NCBI GenBank assembly: GCA_964503595.1
Contig: CAZDAM010000055.1
Location: 1 to 23,604 of the forward strand
Direction: 5' to 3'
DNA length: 23,604 bases
Source: CAZDAM01 sp964503595
Lineage (GTDB): Bacteria; Muiribacteriota; UBA6191
Shown here: positions 14,460-21,994 of the stretch, piece after piece
Layout: each line of letters begins with the position of its first letter
How positions within the stretch are numbered: the first letter of the stretch is position 1
The notes under the pieces: model-generated
What the model was told of the DNA's origin: nothing
Databases searched by the model: none
Seen by the model: the letters and a program-made list of their open reading frames with translations, nothing else
Translations under genes and position numbers: made by a program

Positions 14460-15626
14460 TTATTCCGCCAGGCGATGGACGGCCTGAACAATCTCCGCAA
14501 TCCGGGTCATACTTTCCGAGCGGGCAAAAATGGCGAATTCACCCATTGCATTGGCTGCGGCCTTAGGAAGCCTTTCTATGCGAAGAAGCTCCTGGGGAAA
14601 CCGGCGCCAGAGTTGCTCTGAGGAGTAGAGATAGGGCCGACCGGCACGGCGGGAGATGTGGGCGACATGGTATTTGGACTCCCCGATATCGGTGAAGCGG
14701 TTCCAGGCGACAACAGAGGCCCATTGCTGGTAAAGATTGATGTCGGATGCCCAGTTCATCATGTCCAGAATCAATCCTCCAGGGGGGCGGATATTGGCTT
14801 CAAGGGCAACCAGCTGTCCATTTCCTAACCGGAAGAACTCCAGATGAAAGAACTTTTCCCGGACCTGAAAGGCACTGACAATCCTTTTTCCGAGATCCCA
14901 TAGATCCGGCGGAATCGTGACCCGGCTGGCAATTGTGAAATCAAGTCGCTGGGAAACGATTTCCCTGACTCCTGCACTGTAGATATGGGATGTGCAGTAG
15001 ACGATGTTTCCAGCCTGATCCGTGAGGCCGTCAAAGGATTCGATCCGCCCATCCAGATACACTTCCAGAAAAGCCGAAGAGCTCATGCGGGAGACGTGAT
15101 GAACCAGGGACCGTTCACTTTCAATCTTGATTGCTCCCTCTGCTCCCACGCCACAGTCTGGTTTCAGAACCAGAGGGAAGCCGTGACTGCGGGCAAATTC
15201 AAGAGCAGCATTCTGATCTCCCTGATGAAGAATCAGACCCTCGGCTACCGGAATCTGGTGAGCCTTGAAGCACTCCTTCATCCTGCTTTTATGCTTGAAA
15301 AGAGCTGTCTGTTCAAAGCCGGGGCCTTCCAATCCGAAGTACTCGCGAACAGAGGCTTCTGTTTCAAGCCAGGTTTCAATATGACTCTCCACCTTATCGG
15401 GGGGACCATGAAACCGCGCCATGTCTTCGATGGCTGAAAGAACGGCCCTGGTATCGTGCAGATTGTGGACCTGGCGATGATCCTGTAGAGCCTGCTTCAG
15501 GGAATCGGGGAGAAATGAGAAAAGCTGGTCTGTAATTCCGAGCACCGCGACTCCCTGACGGGAGAGTTCGACAGCAAACTGCTGGAAATTGGGCGGATAA
15601 TGAGCGGAAAGATAGACCAGCTTCAT
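14460..15626 (-). CDS. ATP-grasp carboxylate-amine ligase-like protein
   Basis: The 388-residue protein has an N-terminal Rossmann-like half (MKLVYLSAHYPPNF...GVAVLGITD) that resembles the pre-ATP-grasp domain, then an ATP-grasp fold. Visible are the ATP-lysine and glycine-rich loop PLVLKPDCGVGAEGAIKI (151-168) and the metal-binding EANIRPPGG (276-284). Enzymes of this fold join a carboxylate to an amine, thiol or another group with ATP. The substrate is not recognisable, and it differs clearly from rimK in the same window. It lies 49 bases downstream of the bS22 gene on the same strand, with a hairpin between, so both may share a promoter. Confidence 0.85.
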   Translation of the reverse strand: MKLVYLSAHYPPNFQQFAVELSRQGVAVLGITDQLFSFLPDSLKQALQDHRQVHNLHDTRAVLSAIEDMARFHGPPDKVESHIETWLETEASVREYFGLEGPGFEQTALFKHKSRMKECFKAHQIPVAEGLILHQGDQNAALEFARSHGFPLVLKPDCGVGAEGAIKIESERSLVHHVSRMSSSAFLEVYLDGRIESFDGLTDQAGNIVYCTSHIYSAGVREIVSQRLDFTIASRVTIPPDLWDLGKRIVSAFQVREKFFHLEFFRLGNGQLVALEANIRPPGGLILDMMNWASDINLYQQWASVVAWNRFTDIGESKYHVAHISRRAGRPYLYSSEQLWRRFPQELLRIERLPKAAANAMGEFAIFARSESMTRIAEIVQAVHRLAE

Positions 15627-15639
15627 AAAATGATGGCTC

Positions 15640-15670
15640 AGCCAGCGGGACGAAAACGCCCCGCCAGGCT
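15640..15670 (-). promoter_or_regulatory. GC-rich hairpin between the bS22 and ATP-grasp genes
   Basis: On the minus strand, an outer AGCC/GGCT and an inner GCGGG/CCCGC stem surround a CG-TTTT-CG tip, starting 6 bases after the bS22 stop. There is no T-run after it, so it is more likely a processing or attenuation hairpin than a full terminator. It could lower expression of the ATP-grasp gene relative to bS22. Confidence 0.5.
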
Positions 15671-15675
15671 ATGCG

Positions 15676-15771
15676 TCATTTTTTACGGCGCTGATGGCGC
15701 GTACGCTTCAGAAGCTTCTTGTGCTTGTGCTTGCGAATTTTTTTCCGGCGTTTCTTGATGACGCTGCCCAT
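15676..15771 (-). CDS. Small ribosomal subunit protein bS22 (AURKAIP1/COX24 domain mini-protein)
   Basis: A 31-residue, extremely basic protein starts MGSVIKKRRKKIRKHKHKK and ends KRTRHQRRKK. This matches the highly conserved bS22 / mitochondrial mS38-type (AURKAIP1/COX24) peptide found in many bacteria; it binds rRNA in the 30S subunit. AGGAAGG lies five bases before the ATG. It is easy to miss because of its length. The conserved MGSVIKKRRK start and the LLKRTRHQRR end are known of the family, and the match here is near full length. It is divergent from tex and has a leader hairpin upstream (15812-15827) and a candidate promoter. Confidence 0.9.
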   Translation of the reverse strand: MGSVIKKRRKKIRKHKHKKLLKRTRHQRRKK

Positions 15772-15811
15772 GGAACCTTCCTGTAAGTAATAATAAGAAA
15801 ACAGATAAAAC

Positions 15812-15827
15812 ACGGTCCTAAGACCGT
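15812..15827 (-). promoter_or_regulatory. Leader hairpin with T-rich tail upstream of bS22
   Basis: In the minus strand, ACGGTC-TTAG-GACCGT forms a 6-bp stem with a 4-base loop, followed by GTTTTATCTGTTTTC. It is placed between the candidate promoter and the bS22 ribosome site, about 40 bases before the ATG. It has the look of an attenuator or of a protein-binding leader element; its function is inference. Confidence 0.45.
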
Positions 15828-15839
15828 CAGGGCGGCAAA

Positions 15840-15866
15840 CTTATCTTTCTTATCAGGAAAAGTCAA
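15840..15866 (-). promoter_or_regulatory. Candidate promoter of bS22
   Basis: On the minus strand, TTGACT (15861-15866, five of six to -35) is followed after 15 bases by GATAAG (15840-15845, four of six to -10). The -35 is good and the -10 is weak, so the exact start is uncertain. Confidence 0.35.
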
Positions 15867-15909
15867 GTACTGCATGGCAAAAGCCTGATTGAACCGGTAG
15901 CATGAGGGC

Positions 15910-18057
15910 ATGAGCACCATGAATTTATCCTGGGAAGACCAGGTCATCAGAAAATCAGGATTGAAAGCCCATCAGGTCAAGGCCACTCTGGCTCTGTTTG
16001 AAGAAGGTCATTCTTTGCCTTTTGTTGCACGCTACCGACGACAGGTTACGGGCGATTTGAATGAGCTTCAACTGCGTGACATTCACAAACTGATGGGTGA
16101 AGAAAAAGAGCTTGCCCGTAAAAAGGAAGCCTATCTCAAGGATTTTGAGGAAAAGGGTATTCTGAAGGAAAGCCTCAGACATCTGGTCCATGGAGCCAGT
16201 GATCTTTCCGAACTGATGGAAGTCACCAAACCCTACCGGGAGACCCGAAAAACCCGTGCCGACAAGGGTCGTGAGGCCGGATTCGGTGCTCTGGCGGATG
16301 CCATCTGGGCAAATCGGGGGGAATGGCCCAGAAACTTCCAGGGGAAACTTCCCAGAACAGATGAAGAAAAAGATTTTGTGCGGGATATCCTGGCAGAGGA
16401 AATTGCCCGTGATGAACGTCTGTTCCCGGTGCTTGAAAATGCCGTCGCCAAAGGGGAATTCCGGTCCCGACTCAAACGGGGCGCCAAGGACGAAGAGGGT
16501 CTTTTTCAGGATTACCATGAGTTTTCCATGCCGGTTTTTCGTTTGAAGCCGCATCAGATTCTGGCAGTCCAGCGTGGCGTGCAGCAGGGAATTCTCTCTC
16601 AGGGATTCCAGCCCTTGAGTCTTGATGAGAGAAGGCTTCTGCGAACCCTTGAGATTCACCGTCCCCATCAGGTGATTGAAGAGGCTCTGGAAGACAGCCT
16701 GAAACGGCTGATGATTCCATCCCGTGAACGTCTGGTATACCAGCGGCTCCTGGACGAAGCCCGCGAAAGGTCCATGTCGGTGTTTGGCCGCAATGTCCGT
16801 TCTGCCATGCTGGCTCCCCCCAATCAGGCCCAGGCTGTTCTGGCTCTTGATCCGGGCTATGCTGCCGGCTGTAAAGGTGCTATTACCGATGGTTTCGGCA
16901 AGCTTCTGGAGATCTTCACGATCTTTCCTCACCAGCCAAGAAACCAGATGTATGAAGCTTTGAAACTCATGCAGAAACTGTGTGAAAAGCATCATGTCGA
17001 TCTGCTTGTACTTGGCAATGGTACGGCCAGCCGGGAAACCCGTGAACTTCTGGAGACCTTGAGAAAAAGCCTGAAAAAGGATCTGAGAATTCTGACGATT
17101 TCCGAGGCTGGAGCTTCGGTCTGGTCTGCAACTGAGGCAGCGGCCAGGGAGTTTCCTGATTTGAAACCGGTGGAAAGGGGCTCGATTTCGATTGCCCGAA
17201 GAGCTCTGGATCCATTGGCGGAATCCGTGCGCATTCCTCCTGAAGCTCTGGGGGTCGGTATGTATCAGCACGATTTGCCGGAAAACCGCCTTAGAGAACG
17301 TCTGAGACAGGAAGTGGAATCCGCCGCAGCCTTTGCCGGAGCCAATCCGAATTCCGCCTCAGAAGAACTGCTCACCTGCATTCCCGGAATCGGGCCGGTT
17401 CTGGCCAAACGGATCCTTCAGACCCGGGATGAAACCGGTGGCTTTCAAAGCCGCAAGGATCTGTCCAAAGTCAAAGGACTTGGGGCCAAAACTCTGGAGC
17501 AGTGCATCGGATTTTTAAGAATCCCCCAGAGCCGTGAAGCTCTGGATCAGACCGGAGTCCATCCTCAGGACTATGCCCTGGCCCGGAAAATCCTGAAAAG
17601 CTGTAATCTCAAACCGGAGGATCTGGGTGAAATCTCCTCCATGCAGGTTTTAAAGCAGGCAAATCTGGATTCCCTCAAGATTGAAGAAGGGGAGTACCAG
17701 GTAGAGTCGGTTCGCCGTCTGCTTTCAAGCGGAATGAGGGATCCAAGGATGGTCTTTGCAGTGGATTCCGAACCTGGGCCACGGCCCACCGAGCTTGAAA
17801 GCTTAAGGCCCGGCACTCCCACCTGGGGTGTGATCCGCAACATTGTCGATTTCGGGGCTTTTGTGGATATGGGTCTGAAAAGGGATGGCTTGCTTCATCG
17901 CTCCAAGGTCTGCAAGGGAAACCAGCAGGTCGAAGATGTTCTCAGTCTGGGAGCTCTGGTTCATGTCATTGTGGAAGAAGTGGATCAGAGAAGAGGAAGA
18001 ATCAGTCTGAGTCTTGAAAAACCCTTGCAGAATGCAGGAGACGAACAATGGCTTTGA
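15910..18057 (+). CDS. tex: Tex-family RNA-binding transcription accessory protein
   Basis: This 715-residue protein has the Tex layout in order: a helical N-terminal region (LSWEDQVIRKSG...FVARYRRQVTGDLNE), a YqgF-like RNase H fold (AVLALDPGYAAGCKGAITDGFGKL), a helix-hairpin-helix pair (CIPGIGPVLAKRIL...KVKGLGAKTLEQ) and an S1 RNA-binding domain at the end (WGVIRNIVDFGAFVDMGLKRDGLLHRSKV). Tex proteins bind nucleic acid and affect transcription and, in some species, toxin expression. It is slightly shorter than the usual 770 or so. GAGGG sits one base before ATG 15910 and ten before ATG 15919, so the true start may be 15919. It leads a five-gene operon and overlaps the next gene by ten bases. 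Confidence 0.93.
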   Translation: MSTMNLSWEDQVIRKSGLKAHQVKATLALFEEGHSLPFVARYRRQVTGDLNELQLRDIHKLMGEEKELARKKEAYLKDFEEKGILKESLRHLVHGASDLSELMEVTKPYRETRKTRADKGREAGFGALADAIWANRGEWPRNFQGKLPRTDEEKDFVRDILAEEIARDERLFPVLENAVAKGEFRSRLKRGAKDEEGLFQDYHEFSMPVFRLKPHQILAVQRGVQQGILSQGFQPLSLDERRLLRTLEIHRPHQVIEEALEDSLKRLMIPSRERLVYQRLLDEARERSMSVFGRNVRSAMLAPPNQAQAVLALDPGYAAGCKGAITDGFGKLLEIFTIFPHQPRNQMYEALKLMQKLCEKHHVDLLVLGNGTASRETRELLETLRKSLKKDLRILTISEAGASVWSATEAAAREFPDLKPVERGSISIARRALDPLAESVRIPPEALGVGMYQHDLPENRLRERLRQEVESAAAFAGANPNSASEELLTCIPGIGPVLAKRILQTRDETGGFQSRKDLSKVKGLGAKTLEQCIGFLRIPQSREALDQTGVHPQDYALARKILKSCNLKPEDLGEISSMQVLKQANLDSLKIEEGEYQVESVRRLLSSGMRDPRMVFAVDSEPGPRPTELESLRPGTPTWGVIRNIVDFGAFVDMGLKRDGLLHRSKVCKGNQQVEDVLSLGALVHVIVEEVDQRRGRISLSLEKPLQNAGDEQWL

Positions 18058-18824
18058 GAATTCCCGATGGAGTGAGGCTTGGAGAATGGGAACAGCAGCC
18101 CTGGATCCGATTTGGTCAGGGAGAATCCCTGCTTTTTCTCCCCGGTCTTACGGATGGATTCGGCAGTCCTCATGTCCAGGTCCGGCAGCTTTATGCCCAG
18201 CTGAAGGATCTTAGCGAGGTCTTTGAAGTTACGGTTCTGGGTCGCCGACGCCCCTGTTCGGATTCCCTGAATCAGATGGCCGAGGATGCGCTTGGTTACC
18301 TGAAAGAGTCTGGTCCGGCCCATGTGGCCGGTATTTCCATGGGGGGAATGATCCTTCAGTATATGCTCCAGAAAGGCTCCGGGAACATGAAAAGTGCAAC
18401 TCTGATTGCGACAGGCTCGTCCCAGACTGAAAAAGGTCGGGACAATCTCAGAAAAATGCAGGATGAGGCCCGATCGGAAAACTGGCAGGAACTTCAGAAC
18501 AGAGCACTGAAAATGATTTACGGTGAGGCTTCCGGGGGACTTCGACCGGCGGCAAGACCGCCTGAATCCATTAAGGATTTCATCAGTTCGGCAGAGGCCT
18601 GTATCCGGCATCAGTTCTCGGGACTTTCCTCCCTGCCACAGATTCCTGTTCAGCTGATTGGAGGAAGGAAGGATCCGCTTTATCCCCCGGAAAAAATTGA
18701 AGAGCTGGCCAGACGGCTGGGCATCGCCCGACCGGTCTTTGTTGAAGAAGGGGGACATGGTCTGCTTGGCCCTCTTCGTGAAACAGTCCATTCCTGTCTG
18801 AAGGAAATCCTATGCGCGCAGTAA
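18048..18824 (+). CDS. Alpha/beta-hydrolase
   Basis: The 258-residue cytoplasmic protein has the fold of lipase- and esterase-like hydrolases. The oxyanion region is GESLLFLPGLTDGFGS, the nucleophile is Ser97 in GISMGG, and the acid and histidine are most likely D209 (GGRKDPLYP) and H237 (EEGGHGLLG). The substrate is unknown; the surroundings give no pathway. AGGAGA lies before ATG 18048, inside the end of tex, with a ten-base overlap, which implies coupled translation. Its own end overlaps the following HAD gene by 13 bases. Confidence 0.88.
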   Translation: MALRIPDGVRLGEWEQQPWIRFGQGESLLFLPGLTDGFGSPHVQVRQLYAQLKDLSEVFEVTVLGRRRPCSDSLNQMAEDALGYLKESGPAHVAGISMGGMILQYMLQKGSGNMKSATLIATGSSQTEKGRDNLRKMQDEARSENWQELQNRALKMIYGEASGGLRPAARPPESIKDFISSAEACIRHQFSGLSSLPQIPVQLIGGRKDPLYPPEKIEELARRLGIARPVFVEEGGHGLLGPLRETVHSCLKEILCAQ

Positions 18825-19471
18825 TTTTTGATATGGATGGGGTCATTGTTGATAGCGAACTCTATTGGGATCAGTTGCTTCCAGGGTTTCTTCAGACAAG
18901 GCTCCCCGCTTTTCAGGCCGAAGACATGCGCCGGGTTCAGGGCCTGTCCAATCAGGGCCTTTATGACTGGCTTTGTGAAAACCGCGATCTTCAGATGGAA
19001 AAGGAAGATTTTCTGGAATGGCTCCTTGATTTTGCGGATGAAATCTATGAAACCCACGTCAATCTGATGCCCGGCTTTATGAATCTTCTGGAAATGCTGC
19101 ATACATCAGGCATTCCCAAAGCAATTGCAAGCTCGTCTCCCCATCGTTCCATCCGGATTGTGGTAGAGCGCTTTGGACTTCAACACTACTTTGAAGCCCT
19201 TTGCAGTGCAGATGATGTGAACGGGGTTGGGAAACCCAATCCGGCAGTATTTCTGCATGCTGCCAAATCCCTGAATGTCAGGCCGGAAAACTGCCTGGTT
19301 CTGGAAGATTCCTCGCATGGAATCCGGGCTGGAGTCAATGCCGGAATGCGGGTCATCGCCCTTTCCACGGAACAGAATCATGAGCAGAACCTTGAACTTG
19401 CCCATGAAATCGTCGATGGTTTTTCAGGCACTTTAACATCACGGGTTCTGGAATTTACCAGTATGGGGTAA
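18812..19471 (+). CDS. HAD-family phosphatase, beta-phosphoglucomutase-like
   Basis: This 219-residue haloacid dehalogenase-type hydrolase starts MRAVIFDMDGVIVDSE, with the nucleophile D7 and D9. Motif II (IASSSPH, Ser), a lysine in VGKPNPAVFL (motif III) and the acidic VLEDSSHGIRAG (motif IV) complete the active site. A helical cap sits between the first and second motifs (about 15-85). AAGGAAA is placed before ATG 18812. It could be a sugar-phosphate mutase or phosphatase. It overlaps the hydrolase gene by 13 bases and is followed two bases later by a second HAD gene. Confidence 0.9.
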   Translation: MRAVIFDMDGVIVDSELYWDQLLPGFLQTRLPAFQAEDMRRVQGLSNQGLYDWLCENRDLQMEKEDFLEWLLDFADEIYETHVNLMPGFMNLLEMLHTSGIPKAIASSSPHRSIRIVVERFGLQHYFEALCSADDVNGVGKPNPAVFLHAAKSLNVRPENCLVLEDSSHGIRAGVNAGMRVIALSTEQNHEQNLELAHEIVDGFSGTLTSRVLEFTSMG

Positions 19472-19473
19472 GT

Positions 19474-20169
19474 ATGCGTCTTCGCATCAGTTTTGATATT
19501 GATCGCACTCTCATGGCAGGAACCCAGTTTCATCGGGAAGCCATGCAGGAGGCCATGACTGAAGTTTATGGGGTCAATGTCATTCTGGAGGATGCCCTCT
19601 GTGCTGGCGGTGTTGACAAACAGATTGTGCGGGATGCCCTTGGCGATGAGGTGGATCCCTCGGAATTTGATCGCAGGTGGGATGAGTTCAGCTCACTGGC
19701 AGTCAAACTTTCCGGGGAAAAAATTGCTTCCAATCCCCCCGTCCTTCTACCCGGTGCCGAAGAACTTGTTCGCCAGCTTTTTCAAGAAGGTCATGTCCTT
19801 GGGATTGCCAGTGGCAACCTTGAAGGCATTGCCCGCGCCAAACTCAGATTCTTCAATCTGGAAGACTGCATGAGCTTTTATGGCAGTGGTTGCCGTTTTG
19901 ATCATAGAAATGATCTTCTGGCCCACGGTCACGAAGAAGCCAGGAAAATTGCTCCTGAAGCCCGCTTCGGATTTCATTTCGGGGATACTCCCAATGATAT
20001 CGAGGCCGCTCTGCATTCCCGGGTTTTTGCCCTGGGAGTCGGCACCGGACGACATTCCACCAGAGAGCTGGTCCAGATTGGGGCTCACAGTGTGTTTCCC
20101 ACTCTGGCGAATACCGGCATGATTCTGCATGCAATCCGACTTTGGGTGCAGCGGGGGTATCCCGCATGA
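19474..20169 (+). CDS. HAD-family hydrolase (second, divergent)
   Basis: This 231-residue HAD protein has motif I FDIDRTL (D8 nucleophile, D10), IASGN as motif II, and GDTPND as motif IV. The lysine in ARAKLRFF could fill motif III. The cap region (about 18-85) is helical and acidic. It differs clearly from the preceding HAD protein, so it is not a simple duplication. The substrate is unknown. It shares a four-base overlap with the protease-like gene that follows, indicating coupling. Confidence 0.88.
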   Translation: MRLRISFDIDRTLMAGTQFHREAMQEAMTEVYGVNVILEDALCAGGVDKQIVRDALGDEVDPSEFDRRWDEFSSLAVKLSGEKIASNPPVLLPGAEELVRQLFQEGHVLGIASGNLEGIARAKLRFFNLEDCMSFYGSGCRFDHRNDLLAHGHEEARKIAPEARFGFHFGDTPNDIEAALHSRVFALGVGTGRHSTRELVQIGAHSVFPTLANTGMILHAIRLWVQRGYPA

Positions 20170-20591
20170 ACATCGTTGGCTGGAGGGAATGGCTGAGCCT
20201 TCCCGATCTGGGTGTGGATCATATCAAGGTCAAGATTGACACAGGAGCCCGAACTTCGGCACTGCATGCGGAAAGAATCGAGATCTTTGAACTGGAGGGC
20301 AGGGAATGGGTCCGCTTTCTGATCTACCCCTTACAGAAATCCCGCCGTCAGGAAACCTGGGCTGAAGCACCTCTGATTGAGCATCGGGAAATCCGCAGTT
20401 CAGTCGGAACCCTGACCCGCCGCCCGGTCATTGAAACTCTGGTGGAAGTCGGTCACCTTGCTTTTCCCATTGAACTGACTCTGGTCAACCGCCATATGAT
20501 GGGGTTTCGCATGCTTCTGGGTCGCAAGGCCCTTGAAAACCGCCTGCTGGTGGACTGTACCCTGTCCTACAATCAGGGTCCACGACCTTAA
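20166..20591 (+). CDS. RimB-like putative aspartic (retropepsin-fold) protease
   Basis: From ATG 20166, sharing ATGA with the preceding gene, the protein is 141 residues. KIDTGARTSALHA contains the DTG triad of retropepsin-type aspartic proteases. The MMGFRMLLGRKALENRLLVDC end is the typical second half of this family, historically annotated as ATP-dependent zinc protease and found beside rimK in several bacteria. Only one DTG is present, so the active enzyme would be a dimer. In Pseudomonas RimB acts with RimK on ribosomal protein S6; here the genes converge, with four bases between the stops. The upstream frame to 20142 is not used. Confidence 0.85.
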   Translation: MNIVGWREWLSLPDLGVDHIKVKIDTGARTSALHAERIEIFELEGREWVRFLIYPLQKSRRQETWAEAPLIEHREIRSSVGTLTRRPVIETLVEVGHLAFPIELTLVNRHMMGFRMLLGRKALENRLLVDCTLSYNQGPRP

Positions 20592-20595
20592 ACAA

Positions 20596-21501
20596 TCAGG
20601 CGTGAAATTTTTTGGCCACATCGATCGGCCTGGCGTTTTTCTCAATGTATTTGATGATGGATGTGGCGACATCCTTGCCCGTGGCTTTCTCGATTCCTTC
20701 CAGTCCAGGGCTGGAATTGACTTCCATGACCAGGGGTCCCTGGTTGGATCGCAGAATATCCACACCGGCCACATTCAAACCCATGGCCTTGGCTGCCTTT
20801 AAGGCTGTTGCCCTTTCCTCCGGAGTAATCCTCACCCGGTGGGCCTGACCTCCCCGATGCAGATTGGAACGGAATTCACCCTCGATTCCCTGCCGCATCA
20901 TGGAAGCAATCACCCGATCCCCGACCACAAAGCAGCGAATATCCGCACCCTTGGCTTCGCCAATAAACTCCTGAACCAGAAAGTAGCTTCCGACTCCCCG
21001 GAAGGCCTCGATGACGGATTCGGCGGCTTTCTTGGTTTCGGCCAGAACCACACCTTTGCCCTGGGTTCCTTCAAGGAGCTTGATGACAACCGGAGCGCCT
21101 TTGACAACATCCAGAAGTTTGTCAGTCTGCTTGGTGGAATGGGCAAAGCCGGTGACCGGAAGCCCAATTCCTTTACGGGCCATAATCTGCAGGGCTCTGA
21201 GTTTGTCACGGGAACGGGAAATGGCGATGGATTCGTTCACAGTAAAAACCCGCATCATTTCAAACTGGCGCAGAACAGCTGTTCCGTAAAATGTTGTGGA
21301 GGCACCGATGCGGGGAATGATTGCGTCCAGATCATCCAGGCACTGGTCTTCGAAAAAGACCTGAGGATTGGCGGAGGCAATGTTCATGTAGCATTTAAGC
21401 GGGTTGATCACGAGGACTTTATGACCCTGCTCGCGAGCAGCTTCGACCAGCCGTCGGGTGGAGTAAATTTTGATGGACCGCGAAAGAATTCCGATTTTCA
21501 T
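20596..21501 (-). CDS. rimK: Ribosomal protein S6 modification protein, ATP-grasp glutamate ligase
   Basis: It adds glutamate to the C-terminus of ribosomal protein S6. From MKIGILSRS (ATG 21501) the protein is 301 residues, almost the length of E. coli RimK, and opens in the same way. LKCYMNIASANPQ, IIPRIGASTTFYGTAVLRQFEM, NESIAISRSRDKL, LLEGTQGKGVVLAE, DIRCFVVGD and GPLVMEVNSSPGLEGIE are conserved RimK segments that hold the ATP and metal sites. The upstream frame extension (to 21606) lies in the next gene and lacks a ribosome site; none is obvious at 21501 either. Its start is inside the preceding gene by 83 bases. Confidence 0.95.
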   Translation of the reverse strand: MKIGILSRSIKIYSTRRLVEAAREQGHKVLVINPLKCYMNIASANPQVFFEDQCLDDLDAIIPRIGASTTFYGTAVLRQFEMMRVFTVNESIAISRSRDKLRALQIMARKGIGLPVTGFAHSTKQTDKLLDVVKGAPVVIKLLEGTQGKGVVLAETKKAAESVIEAFRGVGSYFLVQEFIGEAKGADIRCFVVGDRVIASMMRQGIEGEFRSNLHRGGQAHRVRITPEERATALKAAKAMGLNVAGVDILRSNQGPLVMEVNSSPGLEGIEKATGKDVATSIIKYIEKNARPIDVAKKFHA

Positions 21502-21994
21502 ACGTTGGAGTCTTATAGCAGAGCTTGGCTTCAATTGAAAACATTCCTGTTGTTTTCGGCTGATTGAAATTGCGAAACAGCCAGACATAGCGGGATTCAA
21601 GAGCAACCAGCTGATCTTCCCCCGGTTGGGCGGTCAGAACCACCAGGGCCGCGGCAACTTCCAGAAGCTCTTCATGCTGTCTTTCGCCCACTACATCAGA
21701 AATCCGGGGAAGGTGAATCTCATGCTTCAGAAGAATGTCCAGAAATCTGGACTGGCTCAGGACCTGTTCCTGGGAAGACGGCCGATGAAGTGTCTGCTTT
21801 AAACGCTTGATCAGGCTGTCTTTGGTGTTTTCCCTGGATAGAAGGGCCGAAAACCCGCCAAATCTTCGACTTTCTTCGGAAAAATCACTCCACTCGGAAG
21901 GAGCTTTGTAAACGGGGTTTAATCTTAGGGTCTGAAGAAACAGGGATTCGGCATAGCCATATGTAAAACCCAGAAAAAAAAGCAGTGTTTTCAT
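21419..21994 (-). CDS. Unknown small protein, translationally coupled to comM
   Basis: This 191-residue frame shares ATGA with the comM stop, strong evidence for coupled translation. I recognise no family. The N-terminus (MKTLLFFLGFTYGYAESLF) is hydrophobic and could be a signal or a membrane-packing helix; the middle (about 45-150) is helical and charged, with EELLEVAAALVVLT and LESRYVWLFRNF. The last 28 codons (21419-21502) lie over the start of rimK in another frame and have no independent support. Either the overlap is natural or the gene lost its original stop. The first 160 or so residues are likely real. Confidence 0.6.
   Translation of the reverse strand: MKTLLFFLGFTYGYAESLFLQTLRLNPVYKAPSEWSDFSEESRRFGGFSALLSRENTKDSLIKRLKQTLHRPSSQEQVLSQSRFLDILLKHEIHLPRISDVVGERQHEELLEVAAALVVLTAQPGEDQLVALESRYVWLFRNFNQPKTTGMFSIEAKLCYKTPTYENRNSFAVHQNLLHPTAGRSCSRAGS

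Noticed and set aside
15955..17271. Long open frame (438 codons) on the minus strand opposite tex
   Set aside because: It mirrors tex codon use, shows no domain motif, and lies fully inside a strongly supported gene.
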